64,000 nt of DNA from Bradyrhizobium arachidis (GTDB lineage Bacteria > Pseudomonadota > Alphaproteobacteria > Rhizobiales > Xanthobacteraceae): assembly GCF_024758505.1 (NCBI RefSeq), contig NZ_CP077970.1, positions 2,170,001 to 2,234,000 on the forward strand, written 5' to 3'. Shown here in pieces: positions 17,755 to 26,197 of the stretch (its first letter is position 1; each line of letters begins with the position of its first letter). The notes beneath the pieces are model-generated. The model did no database searches, was not told the DNA's origin, and saw only the letters and a program-made list of their open reading frames with translations. The position numbers and the translations under genes were made by a program.

Positions 17755-19167
17755 TTGAGCCGCAAAAGTCTACAATTGGATTCGGGTCCTCAACTTGCTT
17801 ATCTGCAGGATGGGCAGCAGAGTCTAGTTGGGCATGCGGCAGGTGGCTCGGAACTATATCTGAAACTATTATTGGTCGCTATTTTTTTGCCCGAAGGCCT
17901 ATCTTTCTTTCTCGGTGACTTTCGGCTCTCGGTTGCTCGAGTTCTGATTTTTCTTTTGTCCATCGCCGCGATATCGCAGCTGTTTCAGCGCGCCAGCACG
18001 GCTACAGTCTGCGTCCCCTCGGATATCTTGGCTCCGCTTGCGGGCGTTTGGATGATGTTGGCTGCCACCGTCACGGATGGTCTTGACGGTCTGAAAGGAG
18101 CTGGAATGGCGGCAATTGAATTCACCGGCGCATACTTGACTTTCCGGTATCTTCTCGGTCCCGTCGATAGTTCCGTGCGTCTCGCACGCTTCACCTGCAA
18201 GCTCATTATTCTGATTGTCGGCATCGCGCTTCTCGACCCCCTGAGTGATAGACTGTTCACCTATGAGTTCATCAAAGGCATTACCGGTTATGTGAAACCC
18301 GGTTATGAAGACGCATTAGCACTGAAGGCCGAGACGTTCTATCGGGACGGGGTTGTCCGCGCGATGGGGCCGCTGGAGCATTCGATATTATTAGGTGCCG
18401 TTTGCGTTTGGTTTGGGACCGTGGCCCTCACTACGTTTAGGCACCAGGTATTCGGCTGGGCTATTGCCGGCGTCGCGCTCATCGGAGTGTGGTTTTCGCA
18501 GGCGCGGAGTCCATTGCTGGCTTATCTGATCGGATTTGCGCTGGCGATTTTCTATAGTGCAAGCCCTCGCTTCACAGCTCGATGGAAGTTGGTCGGATCG
18601 TGTGTGACCGCCGTACTCCTTACTGTTTTCACTTTCTCTAACAGTCCTGTCGCAACACTTGTACGACTTAGCGGAGTAAATCCGGAGGCGGCCTGGGCCC
18701 GTCAAGCGATCTGGGAGACGGCGGGCCCTGTGGTACTCGGTTCGCCAATGTTCGGAATTGGTTTGCGCGGCGACTGGAATTGGCAGGCGCACGGCGCGCT
18801 TGTGAGTTCGAGCGTGGATGCCTTTTGGCTTGCCACCGCAATGTCGTATGGAATTCCCGGAAGCGCGTTGATCCTTTTGACAATTGCAAGCGCATGCTGG
18901 CTTGGCTCGATCGACAAATCGCCTCAGCTTACTCTCGAAGAGAGACGGCTATCAGTGGCGCTCGGAATTGTCTTAACAACAATCGTTTTTTTGGGATTCA
19001 TGGTGCACTTTTGGGGGATCTGTTGGATCCTTATCGCGGTCTTTACCGGGATGCGAGCGAACCTCGCGGAAACCGCGGTATTGCGCGATAGAGCCGCACG
19101 AGCGGCAGCGAGGTATGATTCGATTACCGGAGACGATTACCGCAGGCGCTGGACTGCGCGGTCGTAA
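17755..19167 (+). CDS. Wzy-like polysaccharide polymerase / O-antigen-ligase-family membrane protein
   Basis: 470-residue integral membrane protein with about 10-12 hydrophobic helices. A large soluble loop (roughly residues 300-370, AWARQAIWETAGPVVLGSPMFG to GDWNW) sits in the position of the periplasmic loop of Wzy/WaaL proteins. The VWFSQARSPLLAYLIGFAL segment resembles the conserved Arg-Ser/Thr helix of that family. It starts at a TTG with an AGAGG about 10 bases upstream. Together with the Wzx-like flippase at 2201 it defines a Wzx/Wzy-dependent pathway, but ligase and polymerase cannot be told apart from sequence alone. Confidence 0.82.
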   Translation: MSRKSLQLDSGPQLAYLQDGQQSLVGHAAGGSELYLKLLLVAIFLPEGLSFFLGDFRLSVARVLIFLLSIAAISQLFQRASTATVCVPSDILAPLAGVWMMLAATVTDGLDGLKGAGMAAIEFTGAYLTFRYLLGPVDSSVRLARFTCKLIILIVGIALLDPLSDRLFTYEFIKGITGYVKPGYEDALALKAETFYRDGVVRAMGPLEHSILLGAVCVWFGTVALTTFRHQVFGWAIAGVALIGVWFSQARSPLLAYLIGFALAIFYSASPRFTARWKLVGSCVTAVLLTVFTFSNSPVATLVRLSGVNPEAAWARQAIWETAGPVVLGSPMFGIGLRGDWNWQAHGALVSSSVDAFWLATAMSYGIPGSALILLTIASACWLGSIDKSPQLTLEERRLSVALGIVLTTIVFLGFMVHFWGICWILIAVFTGMRANLAETAVLRDRAARAAARYDSITGDDYRRRWTARS

Positions 19168-19267
19168 CAGGCGTGCCAAGCGGAGAAGCCGGCCTTTCCA
19201 GCAAAGGTGACCTAAGTGATGGGCAGGCATGCCGATCAGGATTTCTCGTGCTGCGCAGGACTAAGCC

Positions 19268-20278
19268 ATGTTGGTTTCCATTATCGTACGAACGTACAAT
19301 CGGGGGTATATCATCGGGGAAGCGATCGATAGTGCCTTGCGACAGACGTACGGTAATTTTGAGATAATCGTCGTTGATGATGGATCCTCAGACGGCACGG
19401 CGGAAGCGGTGGAGAGGATTCGAAGCGACAAAATTCGTTACATTCGGCATGATCAGAACCGCGGGGTCAGTGCGGCGGGCAACACGGGCATAAGGGCTGC
19501 CAAAGGCGATATCATCGCTCATCTGGATTCAGATGACCTGTGGAAGCCGGAGATGCTTGGCAGTCTCATTGATGTTTTACAGCGCCACCACCAGATTGGC
19601 GCGGTATTCTGTGACGTTGAAGTCGATCGCGGCAAATCTGTCTCGTCGATTAGCTCGAGCATGCGTGCATTTCCGAAGTTGCTCGCATCGCACGCGCACT
19701 CGGATTCCGACGTCTTTGTTTTCAGCAACCGTGAGATGTATCTATGCTTGTTGGAAGAAGTGCCTATCAAACCGACTGCAGTGTTGATCCGGCGCGCTGT
19801 TCTGGATGAGTTTAGAGGATACGATGAATCATGGTGTTCGGGCGAGGACTGGGAATTGTACCTCAGAATCTCGAAGCATTATGGATTTGGATACGTCAAT
19901 CGCAAGCTTGCGGTTATGCGAGTTCTCGACGATTCGACACTTTCGAAATTCCAAGAAGAGGATAAATCCTCGTTGCTGCAGCTGGCAGTGAGCGAAAAGA
20001 AAGGGCTTCGGCGAGATCGCGAGGCACTTGAAGCGGCAAATCGTGCAATCGCTCGGCATTGCAAGGATTTGGGAGGGATCTATCTGCATTCAGGAAGACG
20101 AATGAAATCGATCTCGACCTACGCTCGAGGATTTGCGGAGACGGGCCACGTCCCTCTCATTATGCGAGCCGGCGTGGCTCTTATGCCCCTGTCTCTTACT
20201 GCCGGTTTGAAAAAGGTGCTTCTATCCAGCGATCGCTCGCTTGCCGTCTTTAGAAAGGAAAACGTGTCAGGGCGATAA
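19268..20278 (+). CDS. Family 2 glycosyltransferase
   Basis: 336 residues with VSIIVRTYNRGYIIGEAID, EIIVVDDGSSDGTAEAV, NRGVSAAGNTGIRAAKG and IAHLDSDDLWKPEML, the complete GT2 fingerprint. A GYDESWCSGEDWELYLR segment provides the ED acceptor-side acidic residues. The C-terminal 100 residues end in a short hydrophobic helix. It precedes a GT4 gene by under 20 bases, suggesting a shared operon. Confidence 0.9.
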   Translation: MLVSIIVRTYNRGYIIGEAIDSALRQTYGNFEIIVVDDGSSDGTAEAVERIRSDKIRYIRHDQNRGVSAAGNTGIRAAKGDIIAHLDSDDLWKPEMLGSLIDVLQRHHQIGAVFCDVEVDRGKSVSSISSSMRAFPKLLASHAHSDSDVFVFSNREMYLCLLEEVPIKPTAVLIRRAVLDEFRGYDESWCSGEDWELYLRISKHYGFGYVNRKLAVMRVLDDSTLSKFQEEDKSSLLQLAVSEKKGLRRDREALEAANRAIARHCKDLGGIYLHSGRRMKSISTYARGFAETGHVPLIMRAGVALMPLSLTAGLKKVLLSSDRSLAVFRKENVSGR

Positions 20279-20295
20279 TCTGCCGGGTGCGCCGT

Positions 20296-21477
20296 ATGTA
20301 CGAGAATAAAATGACTCAGAGCCACATCTCCGACAGCCAGGCGGCGCGGCGGATCGCATTCGCCACGATGGGCGATGGGCGCGAGGTCAGGTTCTGGTCC
20401 GGCACCCCGTTTCACATGTCTAAATCGCTCTCGGGAGAAGGTCACGAGGTGGTCCATATCGGGCCCCTGAGCGCACCGATCCTGCCTCTATATCAGGCGT
20501 ATTCCAGGCTTTGTCGTAACTTTCGCAGGCGCGGCCCTTCCCCAATCCACGCAGGGCCTGTCGTTGCACAGTATGCGGCGGACTCGGCCCGAAAAATTCG
20601 CGCGGTGTCGCCCGATATTGTCTTCGCGCCCGCTGGATCCACCTTTGCCTGGAGTGTGCCTGACGACGTTCCGCTGGTCTATGCGTCCGACGCGACCTTT
20701 CGGCTCGTTGACAACTACCATCCTAACTATCGAAACTTGTCGAAGGCCGCTCGCGACATCGCTGAACGCCTGGAACGCGATACGATCGCGCGCGCGGATC
20801 TGATCCTTTACCCGTCGGAATGGGCGGCCGAATCCGCCATTAGGGATTACGGGGCCGACCGTAGTCTGGTGCATGTCATTCCTTGGGGCGCCAACCTCGA
20901 AGAAGCGCCGGATCGTCGCTCCGTGCTTGGATGCCGCAAGCCGGGTCCCTGCCGGCTCCTCTTCATCGGCGCCAACTGGGAAGAGAAGGGCGCTGACATC
21001 GCGGTCGGGGCCCTCGCTGAACTGAGGGACGGGGGCATGGAGGCGGAACTCGTGATCTGCGGATGTACTCCGCCTAAGCCAGTCACTCAGGATGGCCTGA
21101 CGATCATCCCTTATCTCGACAAGAATGATCGTGAGCAGCGCAACAGGCTGGATCAACTCTATCGCGACGCGGATTTCTTTCTGTTGCCGACGCGGGCAGA
21201 TTGCTGGGGGATCGTGTTTTGCGAAGCGGCGGCCCATGGCGTACCGAGCATCGCGCCGGCCACTGGCGGCGTGCCCTGCGCTGTCCGCGACGGCGAGACA
21301 GGCATCTTGTTGCCGCCGAATGCGGCGAAGGCGGACTATGCCACCGTCATCTCCAGGACCTTTGCGAACCCGGACCGACTGGCAAGCCTGAGGCAATCGA
21401 GCCGCGACGCCTTCGAGGCCCGGCTGAACTGGCGGGCCTGGAGTCGGCGTGTCTCAGAATTGATACAAGCTCTATGA
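20296..21477 (+). CDS. Family 4 (GT-B fold) glycosyltransferase
   Basis: About 393 residues of GT-B type: an N-terminal acceptor domain, then RLLFIGANWEEKGADIAV, and FFLLPTRADCWGIVFCEAAAHGVPSIA, the EX7E-type donor-site motif, with GGVPCAVRDGETGILLP. Three starts are possible (GTG 20287, ATG 20296, ATG 20311) and none has a clear ribosome site; I list ATG 20296. Its stop overlaps the ATG of the deacetylase gene as ATGA (21474-21477), so the two are translationally coupled. Confidence 0.88.
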   Translation: MYENKMTQSHISDSQAARRIAFATMGDGREVRFWSGTPFHMSKSLSGEGHEVVHIGPLSAPILPLYQAYSRLCRNFRRRGPSPIHAGPVVAQYAADSARKIRAVSPDIVFAPAGSTFAWSVPDDVPLVYASDATFRLVDNYHPNYRNLSKAARDIAERLERDTIARADLILYPSEWAAESAIRDYGADRSLVHVIPWGANLEEAPDRRSVLGCRKPGPCRLLFIGANWEEKGADIAVGALAELRDGGMEAELVICGCTPPKPVTQDGLTIIPYLDKNDREQRNRLDQLYRDADFFLLPTRADCWGIVFCEAAAHGVPSIAPATGGVPCAVRDGETGILLPPNAAKADYATVISRTFANPDRLASLRQSSRDAFEARLNWRAWSRRVSELIQAL

Positions 21478-22199
21478 TTGTCCTGAACTATCACGAACTG
21501 GTGGAAGCATCGCCGTCGAATGCGTGGTGCCTGACGCATGAAATATTCGATGCGCATCTCGCGCTTTGCGGGGACATGCTGGTCTCGCCTCAGACGTTTC
21601 TGAAGCATTGCCCCGATCCGAAGAGCAATCACAGCGGTGCGGTCCTGCTCACGTTCGACGATGGATTTCTTTCAGACTACACGCATGTCTATGCTCGTTA
21701 CGTGAAGACCGGTCGGATTCCGGGGTTCATGTCCTTTATCCCTGTGGATTTTGTGGGCTCGCCGGGACGTATGAGCTGGGACATGATTGAAGAACTTGGC
21801 AGGGCCGGCGTTGTGATTGGCTCCCATGGCATGGCCCATGCCGACCTGACCACCGTCGCGGATGTCGAACTCGATCGCGAGCTTACGATGTCGAAGTCGG
21901 TGCTGGAGGATCGGCTCGGGCAACAAGTAACCCTTTTCGCCTTCCCATACGGGCGCTTTTCCCGACGCGTTTGGGACGCGGCTCTGAAGGCGGGATACAC
22001 GCACCTCTTTACAATCCAGCATGGGTATCATCGCGGGTTCGAATCCTTTCTCTATTCCCGCCTTTGTCTGACGAACAAGATGGACGCGGAGTACATGCGT
22101 CGGCACTTGCTTGATCCGGATGTGATGCGTGGCTTGGCCTGGAGGATCAGCACAAAGCTCGGGCTCTATCGCCAACTGATGCGCTGGCGGTATCGATAA
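21474..22199 (+). CDS. Polysaccharide deacetylase-like protein (NodB-homology, CE4)
   Basis: 241 residues with the CE4 motifs: LLTFDDGFLSDY (catalytic base and metal Asp), IGSHGMAHADL (metal His pair) and FAFPYGRFSRR. The start is ATG 21474, overlapping the preceding stop; the frame is open further upstream but runs through the glycosyltransferase gene. Expected role is removal of N- or O-acetyl groups from a lipid-linked or nascent glycan. There is no signal peptide, so it probably acts in the cytoplasm. Confidence 0.87.
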   Translation: MIVLNYHELVEASPSNAWCLTHEIFDAHLALCGDMLVSPQTFLKHCPDPKSNHSGAVLLTFDDGFLSDYTHVYARYVKTGRIPGFMSFIPVDFVGSPGRMSWDMIEELGRAGVVIGSHGMAHADLTTVADVELDRELTMSKSVLEDRLGQQVTLFAFPYGRFSRRVWDAALKAGYTHLFTIQHGYHRGFESFLYSRLCLTNKMDAEYMRRHLLDPDVMRGLAWRISTKLGLYRQLMRWRYR

Positions 22200-22793
22200 C
22201 GCTTTAGGTTGAAGCTCAACGGAACGCCGGCCGAGTTCGACCCCGGGTCAGGCTCCGCAGCCTCAATTCGCGGTAGTGCATGGAACCTCGTAATGCGGAT
22301 TGGCCGCCCTGCCGCAAGGCCTCGACCGCCGCGGGAATATCGGCGTAGGTGTTGCACAGAAAGTCCTTGGTCTCGTGGCCTCTTCGTGGTGGTCCAAGCA
22401 GCGGACGGCGCTGATCGTCGCGACAATGCAGCAGGATGGGCAGAAGCAGGCCGTGATGCCCTGCAGCCATCGCTCGAGCTCTCAAGTGGCGGCTCGCCAT
22501 CGATGACCAAGCCTTATGACGACGCTCCCTAATGCAGAGGTCTGTGCGTGCTGGTGCGCCGCCTTCCTGTTCCAGGGAGCAGCTCGTGCAGCTGATGGTT
22601 CTTGGTTCGCCCGGACTTACGCCACAGCACGTCGCCCAAGTAGGCCTGGGGACCGAGATCTTGGAAAATGTTAATATCCGGCGTATTATTGATTTAATTT
22701 TATTTATTTGATTTAATTGGAGAGGCGGCCGAGCATTCCTTAACGCGCTGCCTTACGCTTTCCGCCACCAACCTTTGCCCTAGAGGTAATCTA
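22200..22793. other. Intergenic stretch with no recognisable gene; AT-rich island before the GMC gene
   Basis: Bases 22200-22660 are GC-rich, and reading frames on both strands (such as the reverse frame 22500-22216) match no family I know; the stretch may be decayed sequence. Bases about 22668-22722 form an AT-rich island (TTGATTTAATTTTATTTATT type) shortly upstream of the GMC oxidoreductase start and probably hold its promoter. Confidence 0.45.
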
Positions 22794-24461
22794 ATGCGGA
22801 TCGGGCCAGCCCTTGATGCTGCACTACGTGCCACAACGATCGACGAGTCGCGGGCCGCGGGCGCGCAGGATGCGATAGTAGTCGGAGGTGGAGCCGCTGG
22901 CGGACTAGCAGCACTCCTACTCGCAGAGGCTGGCCTGCGCGTGCTTGTGCTTGACGCCGGGTGGCGTCAATCGGCGCAACGCTCTTGGCTGCGCCGCGCG
23001 ACGGCAACCATAACTCGAAGGTTAGCCGACCCCGCCACACTTCGCTTCCTCCCTCCCACGGCCGTTCCCTTGGGACGGATTGCGTTGAAGAGCGTCGGCT
23101 TGCTGCGTCAACCCATTCAATCTCGCTGCAGTATTTGGGGCCGCGTGCCGGAAGCTTTTGTAGATGATCGCGATTGCCCGTATGCGACGCCACCCGACCA
23201 ACCTTTTGTCTGGATACGCGCGCGAACGCTCGGCGGGCGCGTGGGCCTTCCAGGACACGGCCGGCAATACTATCGCCTGAACTCTTCCGACCTTGCGCCG
23301 GGTGACGGATTGAGCGCGCCTTGGCCGCTTGAGCCAGGCGAGTTGGACCCTTGGTATTCGACGGTCGAGCGACGGCTAAAGCTTGCCGGTGCCATGGATG
23401 GCGTACCATGGCAGCCTGACAGTCATCTCTCGCGAGAACTTGAGCCTTCACTGAATCAATTCGCACTGATGGCAGCGATTGGCGCACGATGGCCTCACTC
23501 GCGGCCGATGCTCACCCGCTTTGCGGCGCCGCTGGATGCCTTGGAGGGCGCTGCTCTTACCGGGCGTCTTCGATGCCGTGAGGGCGCAGTTGTAAGGCAG
23601 ATCGACGTTGATCGGTCTGGTCGAGTACGCGGCGTAGTCTGGTTCGATCAACAGAGTGGAACCGACGTACGCGCTTGCGCTCCATTGGTCTTTCTTTGCG
23701 CGTCAGCATTAGAGTCAACCCGAATACTATTGCTTTCGCGTTCATCAAACGCGGTCCAGGGACTCGGGGCAGAATCTGGCGCGCTGGGGCGCTACTTGAT
23801 GGACCATGTTCTAGTGACGGGGTGGGGCGGAGGGGCGCCGCTGAAGCCCGGCCCGGTGCTCGAAGATGGGTGCGCGATCTACCTTCCACGCTTCGATGCA
23901 CGCGACAGGCCCGCGCCCCTGGGCGGGCGAGGATTTGGCGTGCAGTTGTATCAATTTCCGGGAGGGCACGGGCGCTCCCATTTCACGGCGGTTAGTTTCG
24001 GTGAAATGCTCCCTCGTGCCGAAAACAGTGTAGCGCTGCATCCCACACGACGTGACATATGGGGAATCCCTGTATTGCATATCGACTGTCGCTATAGCGA
24101 AGCGGACTTGGCGCTTGCCCGCGATCAGGCGGCTGCCATACGCGAGATCGCCGCAACAGCTGGCGTGACGTTGAGCCGCCTTAATAGCCGGCCGGCCCCG
24201 CCAGGCTCCGCGATACATGAATGCGGGACCGCCCGGATGGGTATCGACCCCGCGACCTCGGTGCTCGATCCAAATAACCAGTGCTGGGACGCGCAAGGAT
24301 TGTACGTCACAGATGGTGCCTGTTTCCCGTCTCAGGGCACGCAAAATCCCACCTTGACCATTCTCGCTCTGACCGCGCGCGCATGCCATCACGCGGTGAG
24401 CGCCGTCGCCCAAACAAAGCGAGAAACCGCATTCGGGCTAGCCGGAGATACGGCGTCATGA
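22794..24461 (+). CDS. GMC-family FAD-dependent oxidoreductase
   Basis: 555 residues. The FAD-binding GxGxxG loop (IVVGGGAAGGLAALLLAEAG, about residue 30) is near the N-terminus. The GMC C-terminal domain has ECGTARMGIDPATSVLD and LYVTDGACFPSQGTQNPTLTI; the conserved active-site His/Asn pair would be H and N in IHECGTARMG and QGTQNP. Family members oxidise alcohols or sugars. It overlaps the aldo-keto reductase gene by 4 bases (ATGA), so the two products are made together, suggesting paired oxidation and reduction of a sugar or polyol. Substrate unknown. Confidence 0.87.
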   Translation: MRIGPALDAALRATTIDESRAAGAQDAIVVGGGAAGGLAALLLAEAGLRVLVLDAGWRQSAQRSWLRRATATITRRLADPATLRFLPPTAVPLGRIALKSVGLLRQPIQSRCSIWGRVPEAFVDDRDCPYATPPDQPFVWIRARTLGGRVGLPGHGRQYYRLNSSDLAPGDGLSAPWPLEPGELDPWYSTVERRLKLAGAMDGVPWQPDSHLSRELEPSLNQFALMAAIGARWPHSRPMLTRFAAPLDALEGAALTGRLRCREGAVVRQIDVDRSGRVRGVVWFDQQSGTDVRACAPLVFLCASALESTRILLLSRSSNAVQGLGAESGALGRYLMDHVLVTGWGGGAPLKPGPVLEDGCAIYLPRFDARDRPAPLGGRGFGVQLYQFPGGHGRSHFTAVSFGEMLPRAENSVALHPTRRDIWGIPVLHIDCRYSEADLALARDQAAAIREIAATAGVTLSRLNSRPAPPGSAIHECGTARMGIDPATSVLDPNNQCWDAQGLYVTDGACFPSQGTQNPTLTILALTARACHHAVSAVAQTKRETAFGLAGDTAS

Positions 24462-25465
24462 CGGTTGCGACGGCCGAGCGGTTCCGAGAAATCCTTCCGC
24501 GAAACATGCTCCCGCTTGGTTTCGGATCCGGTGCATTGTTGAGCAAGCGACGAACCCGCCGTGAGGCTCTCAGGTTGCTCGAAGCAGCTATGGATTGCGG
24601 GGTCACATATTTTGATACTGCGCGAATGTATGGTGCCGGTCGCGCAGAGAGCATTTTGGGAGAGTTGACAGCGCGAAAGCGGGAGCGCCTAGTTCTGGCA
24701 AGCAAGGCGGGCATCCTCCCACAAAGTCGAGCGCTTCATGTACGCGCAATGGGTCGCAGCATTCGGCTTCTGCACAAGGTCGCGCCAAGTTCAAAGAACT
24801 ACCTGCCGGTGCCGTCCACCTCCGTGCCGCGTTTCGGGGCCTTTGGACTCTTGGAATTCCGAAAAAGTGTCGAGACCAGCCTCAAGGAATTGCGTACAGA
24901 CTATCTCGATATTTTACTCTTGCATGAGTGCAGCACCGCCGATCTAGAGGAAACGGACCTACTCCATTTTCTCGATGATCTTAAGCGTGAAGGGAAGATT
25001 CGAGCCGTGGGCATAGCGACGGGGATAGAGGAGACGACGTCCATCCTCAAGAGACATGCAGCGTTGTTCGACGTAGTGCAGATACCGAGCGCCATCTGGA
25101 ATATGAACGTTAGGAAGCTTCCGACAATTGATGGCCTAGTGATTACGCATTCCTCTCTGACCAGTCGATTCAACATATTGCTTGATCGATTGTTGTCGGA
25201 TGAGCGAATGGCAGCTGAATGGCATTCGCTGACGCAGGTAGACCCGCGCGATTCAACAGAATTGGCCCATCTACTTCTGGCTCATGCGCTGAATGCAAAT
25301 CCAAACGGGATCGTTATCTTCTTCTCATCCAATCCGGCGAATGTTGTGGCAAACGTGAAATCTGTTCGCAGTCGAGCTATCGATGAGAAGCAGATCGCGG
25401 GCTTGAATGCATTGTTGGCGAGAAAGCACGTTGCCGAGTTTTTTGAAGCGAGCTTTCAAGGCTGA
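24458..25465 (+). CDS. Aldo/keto reductase family oxidoreductase
   Basis: 335-residue TIM-barrel enzyme with the catalytic tetrad visible: Asp and Tyr in YFDTARMYGAGRAE, Lys in LVLASKAGILP, His in ILLLHECST. LGFGSGAL near the start and VVANVKSV with SNPANV near the end fit the cofactor region. ATG 24458 overlaps the GMC stop; longer frames upstream only read through the GMC gene. NAD(P)H-dependent reduction of a carbonyl is expected, possibly the product of the GMC partner (inference). Confidence 0.87.
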   Translation: MTVATAERFREILPRNMLPLGFGSGALLSKRRTRREALRLLEAAMDCGVTYFDTARMYGAGRAESILGELTARKRERLVLASKAGILPQSRALHVRAMGRSIRLLHKVAPSSKNYLPVPSTSVPRFGAFGLLEFRKSVETSLKELRTDYLDILLLHECSTADLEETDLLHFLDDLKREGKIRAVGIATGIEETTSILKRHAALFDVVQIPSAIWNMNVRKLPTIDGLVITHSSLTSRFNILLDRLLSDERMAAEWHSLTQVDPRDSTELAHLLLAHALNANPNGIVIFFSSNPANVVANVKSVRSRAIDEKQIAGLNALLARKHVAEFFEASFQG

Positions 25466-26197
25466 ACTTCTGACCGGTGCAGACTGACGACAGTGATTTG
25501 TCTTGATGGGGTGGTCGCAGGCAGGACTTGATCGAGCATGGCGTTGCGACCTTACTGGGTCAGCAGGTGTTCGGGATTGTGCCGGGCGAGGGGACATCGA
25601 CCCCCCAGGTTAATCCGCGGGCGCTCGCATCTCTCGACCTCTTCGTCTGCCCGCAACGAGGGCTCCGCCGGCATGGCGATTGTCGGTTTAACATCGTCCA
25701 GCAACCATCGAACCGAGAATCGCCGGACGGTCTTCTTTTGATTGTCCACAGATGAAAGGATGTCGCGTCAAATATTGTTCTGTATCCGGCGGTAGATAAT
25801 CTCGGGAATCGATCTATTTAATTTGTTTTCTGCTGTAGAGCCGTCGATTGGCAGGCTGTTATGTAGTGGCGACGGCGTGCCTTCGATCCCAGCATACCTA
25901 TGTATATCTTCGACCGTTCTCCGCGTGACTCTTTCAATGCGGTGCAGCGAGTGGTTGATCGGACTAGTGAATTATCCCCGCATTTAATTCGTGCGATGCG
26001 ATTCTGACCAGGGCAGCTCAGAAATTACCTTGGGTGGGCCGTCGTGTCGTCGCAAAAAAGCCTCCGCCCACCGAGAAAGACGAACCCAACGGCGCTGCGC
26101 CAGCAGGGTCGCACTTGGGGTATCGCCGCTCGGGGAAAACGAAATTGGGCGCGCGTACCGGGGGCGAACGAGAGCGAAATTAACAGGAGAAAACTAG
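25466..26197. other. Intergenic region with a possible IS1380 remnant and the cargo-gene upstream region
   Basis: Bases about 25525-25600 read LIEHGVATLLGQQVFGIVPG, resembling the N-terminal IEH...LxxQRVFGxALGYED segment of IS1380-type transposases; nothing else of that element is recognisable, so this is tentative. Bases 25750-26190 hold no gene I can identify. A short AT-rich patch lies near 25805-25830. A CAGGAGA ribosome site (about 26184-26190) serves the secreted-protein gene. Confidence 0.45.

Noticed and set aside
22216..22500. Reverse-strand 94-codon frame with DFLCNTYADIPAAVEALRQGG
   Set aside because: Partly protein-like but with no family I recognise and no ribosome site; possibly a relic, not strong enough to annotate as a gene.
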